The notes below the pieces were generated by a model. It was not told where the DNA came from, made no database searches, and was given only the letters and a program-made list of their open reading frames with translations. From Chloroflexota bacterium (GTDB lineage Bacteria; Chloroflexota; Anaerolineae; Promineifilales; Promineifilaceae), in the NCBI GenBank assembly GCA_014584575.1, contig JACTMP010000003.1, positions 226,643 through 290,642 of the forward strand: 64,000 nucleotides of DNA, given 5' to 3'. A program made the translations under genes and the position numbers. Positions 1 to 9,841 of the stretch are shown piece by piece. Each line of letters opens with the position of its first letter. The first letter of the stretch is position 1.

Positions 1-925
1 TCTGAGAAACACGTGGCAGCGCCCGCTGGTAGGCAAGTATAGCCGCATCCACATTGCCCTGTGCACGATGTACCTGCGCTGTTGAAACAAGCAGTCTGAA
101 TTGAAAATTGGAGTCTACATCAACAACTTGGGCAAAGATGGCTTCGGCAGAATCTAGCAACGCTGCCCGATCTCTGTCAGAAGCCAGGGCTTGACGGTAA
201 TATGCTTCCCCTAGTTGGTAATACCCCAGGGGGTTTTCTGGCTCTAATGCAACTGCCTTTTGCGCGGCCGCCTGCATCGCATCCCATTCCCGCATGGTGT
301 AATATACTGCCGCCATCTGGATATAAGTCAAAGCCAGCGACGGTGGCCTATTCAGATTATCGGGACGGCCAGGCCACCAAACATCCGGCGCTGGCGAATA
401 GGTAAGACACCTCTCATCAAACTGATTCAGTTCCACGGCCCTTTCCAGCCATGCCAGAGCATCTTGATTAGCCCCTGACCGATAGTGTGTCATGCCCACA
501 TAATAAGCAACTGCACTTGATGCCGGATTGAGCATCGAAGCCGTCTGTAAAATATCACCTGCCTCTTGTAGTCTACCCTCTTTAAGCAGCGATATTCCCT
601 GCACTTTGAGCCAGCAATCAGCCTCAGGGAACTGTCGCCATTCATCAATAGCCAGTTGTTGTTCACCCATTAAGAAAAAAGTCTGTCCCTGCTTATATGT
701 TACCAGAGGGGGAGGTGAATAACCTTCTTTAGCCTTCTCAAAAAAAAACCCTGCTGAAGTCAACAAGGTGAAGCTGGCTGGATTTGAACTCATTGACCAT
801 GATAGATAGATGTTTCCCAGGTTAAAATAAAGGTAGGAAACTATAGCGTTGAATTGACTCACCATTAGGATGGTGAGCATCACTGTCGCAAAGGTCAAGG
901 GGGAGAAGAATTGATCACGCCTCAC
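1..925 (-). CDS. TPR-repeat membrane protein, 3' part cut by window edge
   Basis: The minus strand is open from the window edge to a GTG at 925, 308 codons without a stop. The GTG overlaps the stop of the upstream glycosyltransferase gene (GTGA), so the two are translationally coupled. The predicted product starts with a hydrophobic stretch (about residues 8-45, FATVMLTILMVSQF) that looks like a membrane anchor. It continues with degenerate tetratricopeptide repeats: ALAWLERAVELN, AMQAAAQKAVALEPENP and AAILAYQRALP at the right spacing. TPR proteins of this type scaffold protein assemblies; a role in assembly or length control of the neighbouring surface polysaccharide is inferred from position only. 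The C-terminus lies outside the window, so another domain may follow. Confidence 0.8.
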   Translation of the reverse strand, partial: MRRDQFFSPLTFATVMLTILMVSQFNAIVSYLYFNLGNIYLSWSMSSNPASFTLLTSAGFFFEKAKEGYSPPPLVTYKQGQTFFLMGEQQLAIDEWRQFPEADCWLKVQGISLLKEGRLQEAGDILQTASMLNPASSAVAYYVGMTHYRSGANQDALAWLERAVELNQFDERCLTYSPAPDVWWPGRPDNLNRPPSLALTYIQMAAVYYTMREWDAMQAAAQKAVALEPENPLGYYQLGEAYYRQALASDRDRAALLDSAEAIFAQVVDVDSNFQFRLLVSTAQVHRAQGNVDAAILAYQRALPRVSQ

Positions 926-2085
926 TTTACACTTTCTATGACATCCACAGTCTTTTCTATCATGGTCTCTATGCTAAAACGCTCTTCGAACCCTATCCTT
1001 GCTCGCTGACCTATTTGGTTAGCAAGTTCAGGATCAGTCAACAGGCGAACAATTGCCTGGGCAATGTCGCTTGTACAAGTTGGATCAACCAACAATCCCG
1101 TTCTCCCATCAGCAACAGCCTCAGCCATACCGCCTTGATTGCCTGCAATAGCAGGCCTGGCAAAGGCTGCTGCTTCCACAAATACAATGCCAAACGACTC
1201 ATCAGCGCCTCTACGAGACGGCATAACAAAGACATCACAAGCAGCATAAAAAGGCCATACTGCATCCCGCGGAATATCGCCCAAGAAGTATACTGAGTCT
1301 GCTACACCAGACTGTTCAGCCAGTGATTTTAGCGAACTCTCACATGGGCCGCCTCCAACAATCAAGTATCTGGCATTGGGTACAACTCTTAATACCTCAG
1401 GCATCGCCAAAATCACTTCATCTTGCCCCTTATCCGGAGCTAACCTGGCTACCGTCAAGATTATCTTGCTCTCGGCGTCCAGTTTCAATCGGGTTCGCAC
1501 TGTTTTTGTATAGCGGGCCTGTTTGTGTTGTGAAGCAGCATCACGAATACCATGATGGATAACATAAGTTTTAGAAGCAACATCTGAAACACTGTTTACC
1601 AGCAAGTTCTTTGTTGATTGGCTAACAACAATAATGGCTTTTGCCGATAAAAACATACGACGAAGAATATACCTCATTAGCTTATTTCCCGCGAAATGTT
1701 CCACGATTTCCGAACCATGGATCACTAATATGTAAGGCAATGGCAAAAGCAGGGAGACCAGGCTAAGACACCGATGAGACCCCTTGTTAGTAGCTAAAAT
1801 CAGGTCAGGGTGAAACTTTAACCAGGCAACTATTAAACTCAACATAGAAATGAGAACCTTGTATGGCTTAAAGCCTTTATCTGCAAAGGGCCGCCACACC
1901 AAATAATCTTCTTTGTCGTCAACAGCTTTTATGTGCTCATAGTGGGGAGCAAGAACTGTGACATCATAGCCATGACTACTTAGTCCTTGAGCAAGCTCAA
2001 CATTGTAAGTAGCGATGCCCCCACTAAGAGGTACGAATTCGTGAGTATATATGAGTATCCTTTCTTTTGAATCCAGTCTTTTCAT
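922..2085 (-). CDS. Glycosyltransferase family 4
   Basis: A 387-residue GT-B fold enzyme of the GT4 family, expected to transfer a nucleotide-activated sugar to a lipid-linked glycan on the cytoplasmic side. The N-terminal half has the acceptor-side motif GGIATYNVELAQGL near residue 22. The C-terminal half has the donor-binding pattern: TVARLAPDKG near residue 212 and ESFGIVFVEAAAFARP near 295, which holds the family's E-x7-E pair. Length is normal for GT4. It lies between a flippase gene and a TPR gene in a minus-strand run, which supports a role in exopolysaccharide or O-antigen-like synthesis. The sugar specificity cannot be read from sequence. Confidence 0.92.
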   Translation of the reverse strand: MKRLDSKERILIYTHEFVPLSGGIATYNVELAQGLSSHGYDVTVLAPHYEHIKAVDDKEDYLVWRPFADKGFKPYKVLISMLSLIVAWLKFHPDLILATNKGSHRCLSLVSLLLPLPYILVIHGSEIVEHFAGNKLMRYILRRMFLSAKAIIVVSQSTKNLLVNSVSDVASKTYVIHHGIRDAASQHKQARYTKTVRTRLKLDAESKIILTVARLAPDKGQDEVILAMPEVLRVVPNARYLIVGGGPCESSLKSLAEQSGVADSVYFLGDIPRDAVWPFYAACDVFVMPSRRGADESFGIVFVEAAAFARPAIAGNQGGMAEAVADGRTGLLVDPTCTSDIAQAIVRLLTDPELANQIGQRARIGFEERFSIETMIEKTVDVIESVK

Positions 2086-2181
2086 GATTATCCACGGGTA
2101 TAAACAAATGATGACAGAGAGATTGTCTCCAGAGCATAGAAGCTAGGCATCTGCTGGTGCAATTTATGTGTCTAACTAGAT

Positions 2182-3732
2182 TCATCCTCGTGAGCTTACG
2201 ACAGGTTGTTTATGGCGACGACTAAGCAACGGTAAGAATCTCATCAATTTGGAAGGGTCTTTATCCTCTAGCAGTTGCATAACAATGACATATACGGAAT
2301 CAAGGGCGGTTGAAGGGAGATAAAGCCAGGATAGTCCAGCAGCCAGCAGGCTCGCAAATGAAGCTAACAACAGTACCAAAATATCTGAAAAACCAAAATC
2401 CACCAGCAAACCACGAACTAGATAGCAAGAGAGGGCGGTAGGAATTGTTATTACTACGGCCGGTACCTGTGATCTGAAAAATCTCACAGATGGCGTATTG
2501 GTTAACCTGTTACTGATGTTAACAACTAGGGCAAATACCAGAATTATTGACAATCCAACCGCAATCGTTACGCCAACGGTTCCCCAGTGCAAAGCTGCAA
2601 ACCACGAGCCTAAGAATACAGCCAATCCATACACCACCTGGCAGAGAAATAGCCGGTAGACATGACCCATCGCTTGTGCAAATTGGTAAGCAACAAAGTA
2701 AACAACCTGAAAGATCGCAAACAGCAATAGTATCTGCAGGAGGTAACTTGCCTCACGCCATTGTGGCCCATACACACCGTTAATGAACTCTGGGGCAAGA
2801 ATTAGCATGATGGCAATACAAGGTAGAGTAAGAAATGTCACAAGAGAAAGGCTTTCCACATAAACACGGGAGACCTTTTCTCTGTCTGATTGAATTTGTG
2901 ATACGACAGGAAAGAGAATTTTAGCGGCTACTTGCACTACCAGGACCCTCAATGGCAGTTGCATAAGTTGATAAGCCCGCAAATATAGTCCTAATGGCCC
3001 TGGGCCAAGAACTCTACCAACGACGAAGTAATCGCCTTGCTTGGCGAAGTAATTGACAACCTTGGCCAGAGAAACACCTGCTCCAAAACCGATTAGCTCC
3101 CGCAATTCAACAGCACTAACCAGAGGCTTAATTGAATGGCGTACCAATAAGAAAGCAAGAAGAGCATTAAGAAGCATTTGAACGAAAGTGCCGTAAACCA
3201 GGCTCCAGATACCATAACCTTGAAGAGCCAGAAAGACAGCGATCAAGGCATAACCCAATATATAGCTAAGTACATCTACGACTAAAAGCTGTTTGAAAGC
3301 AAGCCATCGTGTGAGCAGAGATACGCTTACGATGCCAAAACCCATTACTAGAAATGTAAGCGAAAGAACGCGCAAAATGTCGGTGATTCTCTCGTCCTTG
3401 AACACGATGGCAACCAACGGCGCCAGGAAATAAATCAGGATTGTAAGTATACATCCTACGGCTACTGATACGGAGAAGCCAACCCGAATGTGACGTGTCG
3501 TGAGGTTTTCTCGTTGGATGATGGCTGGCCCTATTCCCAAATCCACAAATAGCTCACAAAATCCTATGGCAATCATTGCTAATCCCAAAAGCCCAAAGTC
3601 TTCAGGGGACAACAACCTGGCCAAAACCACCCCCACAATAAACTGTGAGCTAAACTGAACTAGAACAGATGCAAGCCGCCAACTTGTACCTCGTACCGTG
3701 CGCTGGCGGAGATTGTCAGGCTGAGGGTCCAT
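2182..3732 (-). CDS. Wzx/MATE-type polysaccharide flippase (lipopolysaccharide biosynthesis family)
   Basis: A 516-residue, highly hydrophobic protein with about 12-14 predicted membrane segments, starting RTVRGTSWRLASVLVQF, typical of the oligosaccharidyl-lipid flippases of the Wzx/WzxC group in the MOP superfamily. It would flip undecaprenyl-linked repeat units across the cytoplasmic membrane. The region around LARLLSPEDFGLLGLAMI is a family hallmark. Its ATG overlaps the stop of the upstream epimerase gene by one base (TGATG), so translation is probably coupled. Neighbours (epimerase, pyruvyl transferase, GT4) agree with a Wzx/Wzy-style pathway. Function is well supported by fold and context; the substrate is unknown. 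Confidence 0.9.
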   Translation of the reverse strand: MDPQPDNLRQRTVRGTSWRLASVLVQFSSQFIVGVVLARLLSPEDFGLLGLAMIAIGFCELFVDLGIGPAIIQRENLTTRHIRVGFSVSVAVGCILTILIYFLAPLVAIVFKDERITDILRVLSLTFLVMGFGIVSVSLLTRWLAFKQLLVVDVLSYILGYALIAVFLALQGYGIWSLVYGTFVQMLLNALLAFLLVRHSIKPLVSAVELRELIGFGAGVSLAKVVNYFAKQGDYFVVGRVLGPGPLGLYLRAYQLMQLPLRVLVVQVAAKILFPVVSQIQSDREKVSRVYVESLSLVTFLTLPCIAIMLILAPEFINGVYGPQWREASYLLQILLLFAIFQVVYFVAYQFAQAMGHVYRLFLCQVVYGLAVFLGSWFAALHWGTVGVTIAVGLSIILVFALVVNISNRLTNTPSVRFFRSQVPAVVITIPTALSCYLVRGLLVDFGFSDILVLLLASFASLLAAGLSWLYLPSTALDSVYVIVMQLLEDKDPSKLMRFLPLLSRRHKQPVVSSRG

Positions 3733-4844
3733 CAGTTGAATGCGATGTTGCCTTTGTAAGTTCTTAAAACGTGTAAAATTCGCTCGGCCGCATGTCCATC
3801 CCAGAAGCCAGGAGGTTTTGTGACTGTCTTTTGCCTGCCTGATAAGATGTCATCAACAGCCAGCACCACTTTGTTAATATCGTCACCTACCAATGTGTTT
3901 GTTCCTTCAATTATAGTTATAGGTCTTTCCGTATTGGCTCTTAATGTCAGGCAAGGAATCCCAAGATAGGTTGTCTCCTCTTGTATACCACCGGAATCAG
4001 TTAGAACCATCAATGCGCGCATCTGCAATGCCAGAAAGTCAAGATACCCTAATGGCTCTATGATCTTTACCTGGTTATTTTCTAGCAACTGCCGATAATC
4101 TACAAGCCGCTCCTTAGTCCGTGGATGCACCGGAAAGAGTACACCAACCTTCTGACCAATGGATACTAAAGCAGCTACAATCTCAGCCAGTCGTTCCGAG
4201 TTGTCTACGTTAGACGGCCGATGCAGTGTCACTAATATGTATTGGTTTTCTAATTCAAATCGTTCGTTCAAATGGGCCCAACGCAGTTTGGCCTTAGGTA
4301 AAAGCCTGATCAAAGTATCAATCATGACGTTGCCAACAAAATGAATTTTGTGTTCATCAATACCTTCACATCTCAAGTTTTCGTTGCCACTAGGTTCTGT
4401 CGTAAATAGCAAATCTGATAGGTGGTCAGTTACAATTCGGTTGATCTCTTCCGGCATAGCCCGGTCAAAGGAACGTAGCCCCGCTTCAACGTGCGCCACC
4501 CTGATACCTAACTTCACCGCAACCAGAGCACAGGCTAATGTAGAGTTGACATCACCTGGTACCATTACCCAGTCCGGCTTGAAATCGAGAAGCACCGGCT
4601 CAAATCGTTCCATTACCTGTGCTGTTTGTCGGGCATGTGAGCCAGAGCCTACTTCCAGATTCATGTCTGGTTCAGGTAGGTCTAATTCGTCGAAGAAAAT
4701 TTGTGACATACCTGAGTCATAATGTTGCCCGGTATGGATAAGGGTCTGTTCAAACTCTTGGGGGTAACTGGCCATAGCCCGCATAACGGGTGCAATTTTC
4801 ATAAAATTGGGACGGGCGCCAACAACATGGAGAATTCGCATCAT
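3732..4844 (-). CDS. wecB: UDP-N-acetylglucosamine 2-epimerase (non-hydrolysing)
   Basis: A 370-residue enzyme that interconverts UDP-GlcNAc and UDP-ManNAc, supplying ManNAc-type sugars for surface glycans. The start GARPNFMKIAPVMRA, the catalytic-region segment HVEAGLRSFDRAMPEEINR near residue 120, and the nucleotide-binding segment DSGGIQEE followed by CLTLRANTERP near residue 285 are diagnostic of the WecB family. Length is normal. It is followed without a gap by the flippase gene (TGATG overlap). An alternative symbol used for the same family is mnaA. The call is strong; which glycan uses the sugar is not known. Confidence 0.95.
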   Translation of the reverse strand: MMRILHVVGARPNFMKIAPVMRAMASYPQEFEQTLIHTGQHYDSGMSQIFFDELDLPEPDMNLEVGSGSHARQTAQVMERFEPVLLDFKPDWVMVPGDVNSTLACALVAVKLGIRVAHVEAGLRSFDRAMPEEINRIVTDHLSDLLFTTEPSGNENLRCEGIDEHKIHFVGNVMIDTLIRLLPKAKLRWAHLNERFELENQYILVTLHRPSNVDNSERLAEIVAALVSIGQKVGVLFPVHPRTKERLVDYRQLLENNQVKIIEPLGYLDFLALQMRALMVLTDSGGIQEETTYLGIPCLTLRANTERPITIIEGTNTLVGDDINKVVLAVDDILSGRQKTVTKPPGFWDGHAAERILHVLRTYKGNIAFN

Positions 4845-4890
4845 AACTATATGCCAAAAGGTGATGTTCCTAATCTACTCAACGCTGTTA

Positions 4891-6057
4891 TCAATTAGGA
4901 GCAAGGATGTGCCGTAAGTCCTCCAGGACAAGGGAGCGTTTCTCTTCTACCATCTCCTGGCTAACCTGTTCATCCATAATATCGCCCAATGAGGAAACTA
5001 GCCGGTCAGTGAGGTCGAGCTTGAAACCATCAAAGGCCAAATCCTCTCTGCCGGTATCTCTAAAGAATGTGCGAACCTTATCATCCCATACGAGAGCGAT
5101 AGAAGGGATGTGGTAAGAAGTAGCCACAACATGTGCATGAAGCCTGGAAGCGAGAATAGCTTTATATTGGCTGATATTCAATGCCAGTTCACAAGCCGTC
5201 GTTGGCCTCCTGGCTAACGTACAGGGTATAGCTCGCTGATCGTGAATGGCATGAAATACCTGTTGGGCAACTTCGTAATCATCTGGGCTGCCATTTGTAA
5301 AAAATTCAAAATTGACACCTCTGGTGTGTAGCTTACTCCCCAAGCCTACCCAAAACTCGACAAGGTCATCTACGGAGAGGTTGAGATTAGTATGTCTGTT
5401 AATGAGATCTACATTCATTATACCAAGCCCAACCAGGTCATTGCCAGATTGATAATTTTTTTTGTAAACATCTGCTGTCCAGAGCGCCGGATCGGACGAG
5501 AGCGAGACTGGAGCGCCGGGAACAAAACTTTCCAACCGCTCAACAGAGAGAGTATCTCTTACACTGATGCTTGAACTAGATTTCAACGCCTTGCGAAACA
5601 ATCTTGACGCCCCAAAAGACCATTTGCTACCCACGCCACATGATACAAAGTGTGTGGGTTTTCCCAAAGATCGGGACAGGCGTGACACGGCGCTCACCTT
5701 CACAGGAAAATCCAACGCATTGTCCATTAACAATTGTCCCCCACCAATGATCACAACATCTGCGTCGGAAAGTGTGGTGCTCCAGACTGGCAAAAACCGG
5801 CGTTCCCGAATGCGCCAGCGTAACACATTGACCAACATACGTGACCACATTTTAGATCGCACCAGTTTTTTGGCAGGTAAGAGTTTTCCTGATGGGGGGG
5901 CAGAAATTGAGTCTCTGCCGGAAATATCCAACAAACTCACTTGTACATCACTCTGCACTTGCTTTAGCAGGAAGCTTAGAGAGTCAGCAATAATGCCGTC
6001 GCCAAGGTTTGGGCTCCAAATTTCGCCGACAATGACAATTTTTCTGAGTCGTTTCAT
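4891..6057 (-). CDS. Polysaccharide pyruvyl transferase family protein
   Basis: A 388-residue protein of the polysaccharide pyruvyl transferase (CsaB-like) family, which transfers pyruvate from phosphoenolpyruvate to sugar residues as ketals. Seen motifs are GEIWSPNLGDGIIADSL at the N-terminus, DADVVIIGGGQLLMDN near residue 105, and the conserved C-terminal ILASRLHAHVVATSYHIP near residue 315. In many bacteria pyruvylated wall glycans are the ligands for SLH domains. The next gene upstream (6234-7472) encodes an exported protein with an SLH-like N-terminus, so a functional link is plausible. A hairpin with a U-rich tail separates the two genes. Confidence 0.88.
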   Translation of the reverse strand: MKRLRKIVIVGEIWSPNLGDGIIADSLSFLLKQVQSDVQVSLLDISGRDSISAPPSGKLLPAKKLVRSKMWSRMLVNVLRWRIRERRFLPVWSTTLSDADVVIIGGGQLLMDNALDFPVKVSAVSRLSRSLGKPTHFVSCGVGSKWSFGASRLFRKALKSSSSISVRDTLSVERLESFVPGAPVSLSSDPALWTADVYKKNYQSGNDLVGLGIMNVDLINRHTNLNLSVDDLVEFWVGLGSKLHTRGVNFEFFTNGSPDDYEVAQQVFHAIHDQRAIPCTLARRPTTACELALNISQYKAILASRLHAHVVATSYHIPSIALVWDDKVRTFFRDTGREDLAFDGFKLDLTDRLVSSLGDIMDEQVSQEMVEEKRSLVLEDLRHILAPN

Positions 6058-6130
6058 AAATGGTCTTATTACAATCCTGTTTTCTTCACCTACTATAACT
6101 CATCCGTTCAGTGTTGCACCCTGTCTAATA

Positions 6131-6200
6131 AAAACAAGTGACACTCACTTTAACTACTTGCTTGAGTTAAGCAGGTAGAGGTGAGTGTCACTATTTAATT
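6131..6200 (-). terminator. Rho-independent terminator after the SLH protein gene
   Basis: GTGACACTCAC at 6138-6148 is the exact inverse of GTGAGTGTCAC at 6181-6191. The inner arms (CTACTTGCTT and AAGCAGGTAG) extend the stem with one mismatch. Read on the minus strand the hairpin is followed by a T-rich run (TTGTTTTTATT), so it should end transcripts of the 6234-7472 gene before the pyruvyl transferase gene. Confidence 0.75.
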
Positions 6201-6233
6201 TGAACGTTGTCCTATCTTGGACTTTGTTTCGGG

Positions 6234-7472
6234 TTAACGGATCTTAATCAAAACCCAAATAAGCCCCTGTCCATCTGGTTTGGCTTCCAGAGCTTGACCA
6301 ATCACCTTTTGGGTACCCTCTACGGCCGCAACTGCGTTCGATGCGGTAATGGCGTGTCCCGACACAGGGCCGGCAACGAGCATATCGCCTACCTGGATAA
6401 CCCCCATATTGGCATCTACTCTTACCTGAGCCATTCCGTCATGAACGATCATCAGGTAATCGCCGGGCATGATGGCGCCTTCGGCTGTATGTCCATTCTC
6501 AATAACCTTTTCACCAACGATGACTTCCTCTTTTTCTACTATGGTGATCATCTGGTCGGTCAGGCCGTCACGGGCTTCGTACTCTATATGTTGGACCTCA
6601 ATGACAGGCTCGGTTTTAAATTCAACGACGTAGCGCGTAGTGACAACGCCAACGAGAGTTTGTTGATTGTCAGCGTTCGCTTTGCTGACAGTTATTACGG
6701 GGTTCTGGCCTTCAGCAAGGGGGGCTGTGATCCCAGTAATGGCCACCACATCGCCTGGTTCCAAAGCCTCTGAACCATTGTTCTGTACGATTAAGGCCAT
6801 GGTGCAGCCAGTGCAGCTCCCATTGACAAATATGCCCACATCGCCACCAAAATAGGCATCGTACCAGATTGGAGCGCCCTGAACATATGCACCCCGGTAG
6901 TCGCCTGAAACAGCATGTAAAGCGTAGGCGCTTGGGCCGCTACTTGAGGCTCGTACACCCGGCCCCGCATCAGAGGTGGCTCCATAAACACCAGACGCGC
7001 CGCCAGTGCCAACACCATAGAGGCCGGCCCAGGCCATACTTGTGCGGTTAGTTTGGCCCCAAACACCATCACCAGCGGAAGCGCCACCGTTGCTTAAACC
7101 ATAAATAGCACGTCCTCTTGCCCTGGTACTGGTGCCCAGGTTATCCTGGCTGATTATGTCCATGATATATGTTTCACCTGTGGCATTGGCGCGAAGCATA
7201 TTGCGCATAAACTGCGCCATCTGCTCCCGTCTGACGAAGTCAGTTGGGCAAAAATTACCACCGCCACAACCTGAAGTGATAGACAGGTTCCTAATGAACG
7301 TGATGGCGGCACAAAACTGGTTTGTGTCCTCAACATCATTAAAGCCAGCACAAGGGGCATTAACCTCAGCGCGTACGTAAGAGGCGCCACTCAGAAACGC
7401 CAGTGAGACCAAAATTAGGACAAGGAAAAACATGACAAGTCTGGTTTTAGATTTTTTTTCTAGGAATAGCAT
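6234..7472 (-). CDS. Exported SLH-domain protein with beta-rich C-terminal region
   Basis: The start at 7472 is chosen over an upstream in-frame ATG (7652) because AGGAG stands just before it and the product then begins with a basic stretch plus a strong hydrophobic signal (MFFLVLILVSLAFLSGA). The 412-residue protein has one SLH-like module (about residues 40-90, ending FVRREQMAQFMRNML). A Gly/Ser/Ala-rich middle follows (YGLSNGGASAGDGVWGQ), like domains of exported Chloroflexota and bacteroidete proteins. The C-terminal half resembles a phage-fibre or peptidase-like beta domain (GDVVAITG, VGVVTTRYV, MPGDYLMI). It is probably a surface protein held by wall glycan. The exact function is unknown. 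Confidence 0.75.
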   Translation of the reverse strand: MLFLEKKSKTRLVMFFLVLILVSLAFLSGASYVRAEVNAPCAGFNDVEDTNQFCAAITFIRNLSITSGCGGGNFCPTDFVRREQMAQFMRNMLRANATGETYIMDIISQDNLGTSTRARGRAIYGLSNGGASAGDGVWGQTNRTSMAWAGLYGVGTGGASGVYGATSDAGPGVRASSSGPSAYALHAVSGDYRGAYVQGAPIWYDAYFGGDVGIFVNGSCTGCTMALIVQNNGSEALEPGDVVAITGITAPLAEGQNPVITVSKANADNQQTLVGVVTTRYVVEFKTEPVIEVQHIEYEARDGLTDQMITIVEKEEVIVGEKVIENGHTAEGAIMPGDYLMIVHDGMAQVRVDANMGVIQVGDMLVAGPVSGHAITASNAVAAVEGTQKVIGQALEAKPDGQGLIWVLIKIR

Positions 7473-8431
7473 TTTATTTCTCCTATCAGAGGGAATATAA
7501 GCAAAAATGCCCAAATAGACACCGAAACTCAAATGCGTGTTCTTGACAATGGGGTTCACCCTATATCGTCCCCCGTTTGGTCTGTGTTTACTAGAGAATG
7601 GAATGAGGGGAGCTTTATACTTTTCTACCAGGGTTAAGAATGAGGGTTCCATCTAACTAAAGCTAAAGAATGATCATACCAAACTGCTCTCCTTTTCATA
7701 TACACGAGGTTCAAGGCTGATATCTGAAATGATCTGCTTTACCCTCAACCAGTAAATGCTCGACAAACAGGGTTAGGGAGCCTCCAAATCAAACTTATCA
7801 ACAACTTGTCGCTTGAGTGTATTGGAATTGTTGTATTTACGATTCTGCTTTACAGACAGACAGATAGTTTTGTTTGTTAATCCATGGTCAGTATACATTA
7901 GCTTAAGCAGTTTCAGCAATAGGTAACTAACCTTTGGGTGCGCGGATTTTTTGTTGACGGCAACTAATTCCAACGCCAGGCGTCTCAAAACCCTTGACCA
8001 TTCCGCTCTAATGTTGGAATGCTAAAGTCATTTGGCACATATGCCCTTATCGGTATAATTCCCCTGATCTTGTGCAAAATCTCATAAAACCTGTGTCCTT
8101 TTATTCCTGCCCTATATGAGATACACAAGCACAATTCGTTGATTTGCACTTACCTTTCGACAATAAATATAGCACTTTCTGAAATTTGTTAACCACCATA
8201 TATGGCGGTCATGCTGAGATTAGGGCCAAAATATGGGTCTGTCAAAATCAGCCTGAACAGATTGCAAGTAGCAAGAAGCGCAGGCTGTTGACATAATCTT
8301 TAATTTGGCGATCTCATCGTTTTGAAAATCGGTCAAAGCGGTTCAAATTTCGCTTTTGCCCGATTTATTATCGAAAGGCAAGTTGCACATCATTCACCGG
8401 GAATGTGTATAAATATTAACCTGGAGGGGTC
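7473..8431. other. 960-base AT-rich stretch between divergent operons
   Basis: This gap separates the minus-strand surface-polysaccharide block from the plus-strand glycosylphosphotransferase. It must carry promoters for both sides. A TATAAA box at 8408-8413, preceded by TGTG as an extended -10, sits close to the start of the 8432 gene. No convincing gene is seen apart from a weak LuxR-like relic (7773-7988). Base composition is much lower in GC than the DNA to its right. Confidence 0.5.
7773..7988 (-). pseudogene. Possible relic of a LuxR-type DNA-binding domain
   Basis: A 71-codon minus-strand ORF starting with TTG. The segment LLKLMYTDHGLTNKTICLSV, then NTLKRQVVDKFDL, resembles the helix-turn-helix of LuxR/NarL regulators (family pattern: LTNKEIA, then NTVKxHV). 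The recognition region contains extra residues (KQNRKYNNS) and nothing upstream resembles a receiver or sensor part. No clear ribosome site is visible. It could equally be chance coding. Confidence 0.25.
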
Positions 8432-9841
8432 ATGTTACGACGTTATACTGTAAACTATGCAGTGCTTTCGATGATTCTAGATATTTGCCTTACCTTGCTA
8501 GCATTGTTGACAGCTAGAACAGCACGGCCGTACCTCCCCACCACCTTCCCCTTCCTAGTTCCTGTTCCACAGATTGACATACCAGCGATTTTGTTTGTTA
8601 TTGTGCCGCTCGTTTGGGGGGGCACGTTCCTTGTCACCTCCGTCTACGATCCGCGCCGTGTTTACAAGGCAACGGATGAATTTCAGGCGGTTACCCTGGC
8701 TGTGGGGATTGCCACCCTGATTTTCGCCGGGGTGCTTTATTTGGGGTTTCGGAATTTCTCCCGCTGGCTGCTCGTGACCTTTGTTCTCATAGACCTCGTT
8801 TTACTCTTATCCTGGCGAGTCATTGTGCGCTTTAGCTTCAAACTCAGTCACTTTCCCATCCATCACCGGCGCGTCCTGGTGGTTGGCGCCGGCAAAACTG
8901 GTCAGCGGCTGAAGCAGATGATCGCCGAATATAGCTGGACGGGGCTAGACCTGGTAGGTTTTCTAGATGATGACCCGGAAAAAGAAGTGCCAGGCATCTC
9001 TCTCTTAGGACGGTTAGAGGATGCCCGGCGGGTGATCCAGCAGCAACACATTGATGACGTGGTGATTGCCTTGCCGCGATATGCCTACGGCCGTGTCAAC
9101 CAGCTTGCTCTCGATTTACATGATTTACCCGTGCAGGTGCGTGTCGTACCCGACTACTTTAGCCTGGCCCTGTACCGGGCTTCCGTGGATGATTTTGGCG
9201 GCGTACCCATGATTAACTTGCGAGACCCGGCATTAAATGATGTGCAACGGTTAGTGAAACGCACCTTTGATCTGGTCGTCACGGGACTTTCTGTATTGAT
9301 TTTGTTTCCCTTCTTTGGCCTCATTGCCCTCTTGATCAAGTTTGATTCTTCAGGCCCTATCTTTTACAGGCAAGATCGGGTAGGGGAAAATGGCCGTCCC
9401 TTCCACATGCTCAAATTCCGCACCATGATCCCGGAAGCAGATCAGATGCTGTCGCAACTGATGGAATTTAACCAGAGCGGTCAACTGCTTTTCAAACGGC
9501 CAAATGACCCCCGTGTGACGCGCGTGGGGCGCATTTTGCGCCGCACCAGTCTGGATGAACTTCCCCAACTTTTGAATGTTCTCAAGGGCGATATGAGCCT
9601 GGTAGGGCCGCGCCCGGAACTGCCCTGGTTAGTGGAACGCTACGAACCCTGGCAGCGCAAACGGTTCGCCGTGCCCCAGGGTATGACCGGTTGGTGGCAG
9701 GTCAACGGCCGTTCCGACAAACCCATGCACCTCCACACCGAAGATGACCTCTACTACGTGCAGAATTACTCTCTCTGGATGGATATTTTCATCCTGCTCA
9801 AAACTCCCTGGGTGGTACTGCGCGGCAAAGGCGCTTTTTGA
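8432..9841 (+). CDS. Polyprenyl glycosylphosphotransferase (WbaP/CpsE type)
   Basis: A 469-residue membrane enzyme that starts repeat-unit synthesis by moving a sugar-1-phosphate onto undecaprenyl phosphate. Four to five membrane segments fill residues 1-130. A Rossmann-like CoA-binding domain follows ([13 protein letters not shown] near 150), then a further membrane helix near 290. The catalytic bacterial sugar-transferase domain carries KFRTM and [30 protein letters not shown] stands seven bases before the ATG. Length fits the long (five-helix) initiating enzymes. The next gene overlaps by four bases, so they form an operon that starts glycan synthesis for the locus. Confidence 0.94.
   Translation: MLRRYTVNYAVLSMILDICLTLLALLTARTARPYLPTTFPFLVPVPQIDIPAILFVIVPLVWGGTFLVTSVYDPRRVYKATDEFQAVTLAVGIATLIFAGVLYLGFRNFSRWLLVTFVLIDLVLLLSWRVIVRFSFKLSHFPIHHRRVLVVGAGKTGQRLKQMIAEYSWTGLDLVGFLDDDPEKEVPGISLLGRLEDARRVIQQQHIDDVVIALPRYAYGRVNQLALDLHDLPVQVRVVPDYFSLALYRASVDDFGGVPMINLRDPALNDVQRLVKRTFDLVVTGLSVLILFPFFGLIALLIKFDSSGPIFYRQDRVGENGRPFHMLKFRTMIPEADQMLSQLMEFNQSGQLLFKRPNDPRVTRVGRILRRTSLDELPQLLNVLKGDMSLVGPRPELPWLVERYEPWQRKRFAVPQGMTGWWQVNGRSDKPMHLHTEDDLYYVQNYSLWMDIFILLKTPWVVLRGKGAF

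Noticed and set aside
7473..7652. Longer form of the SLH protein
   Set aside because: The upstream ATG adds 60 residues in front of a good signal peptide; AGGAG stands before the ATG at 7472.
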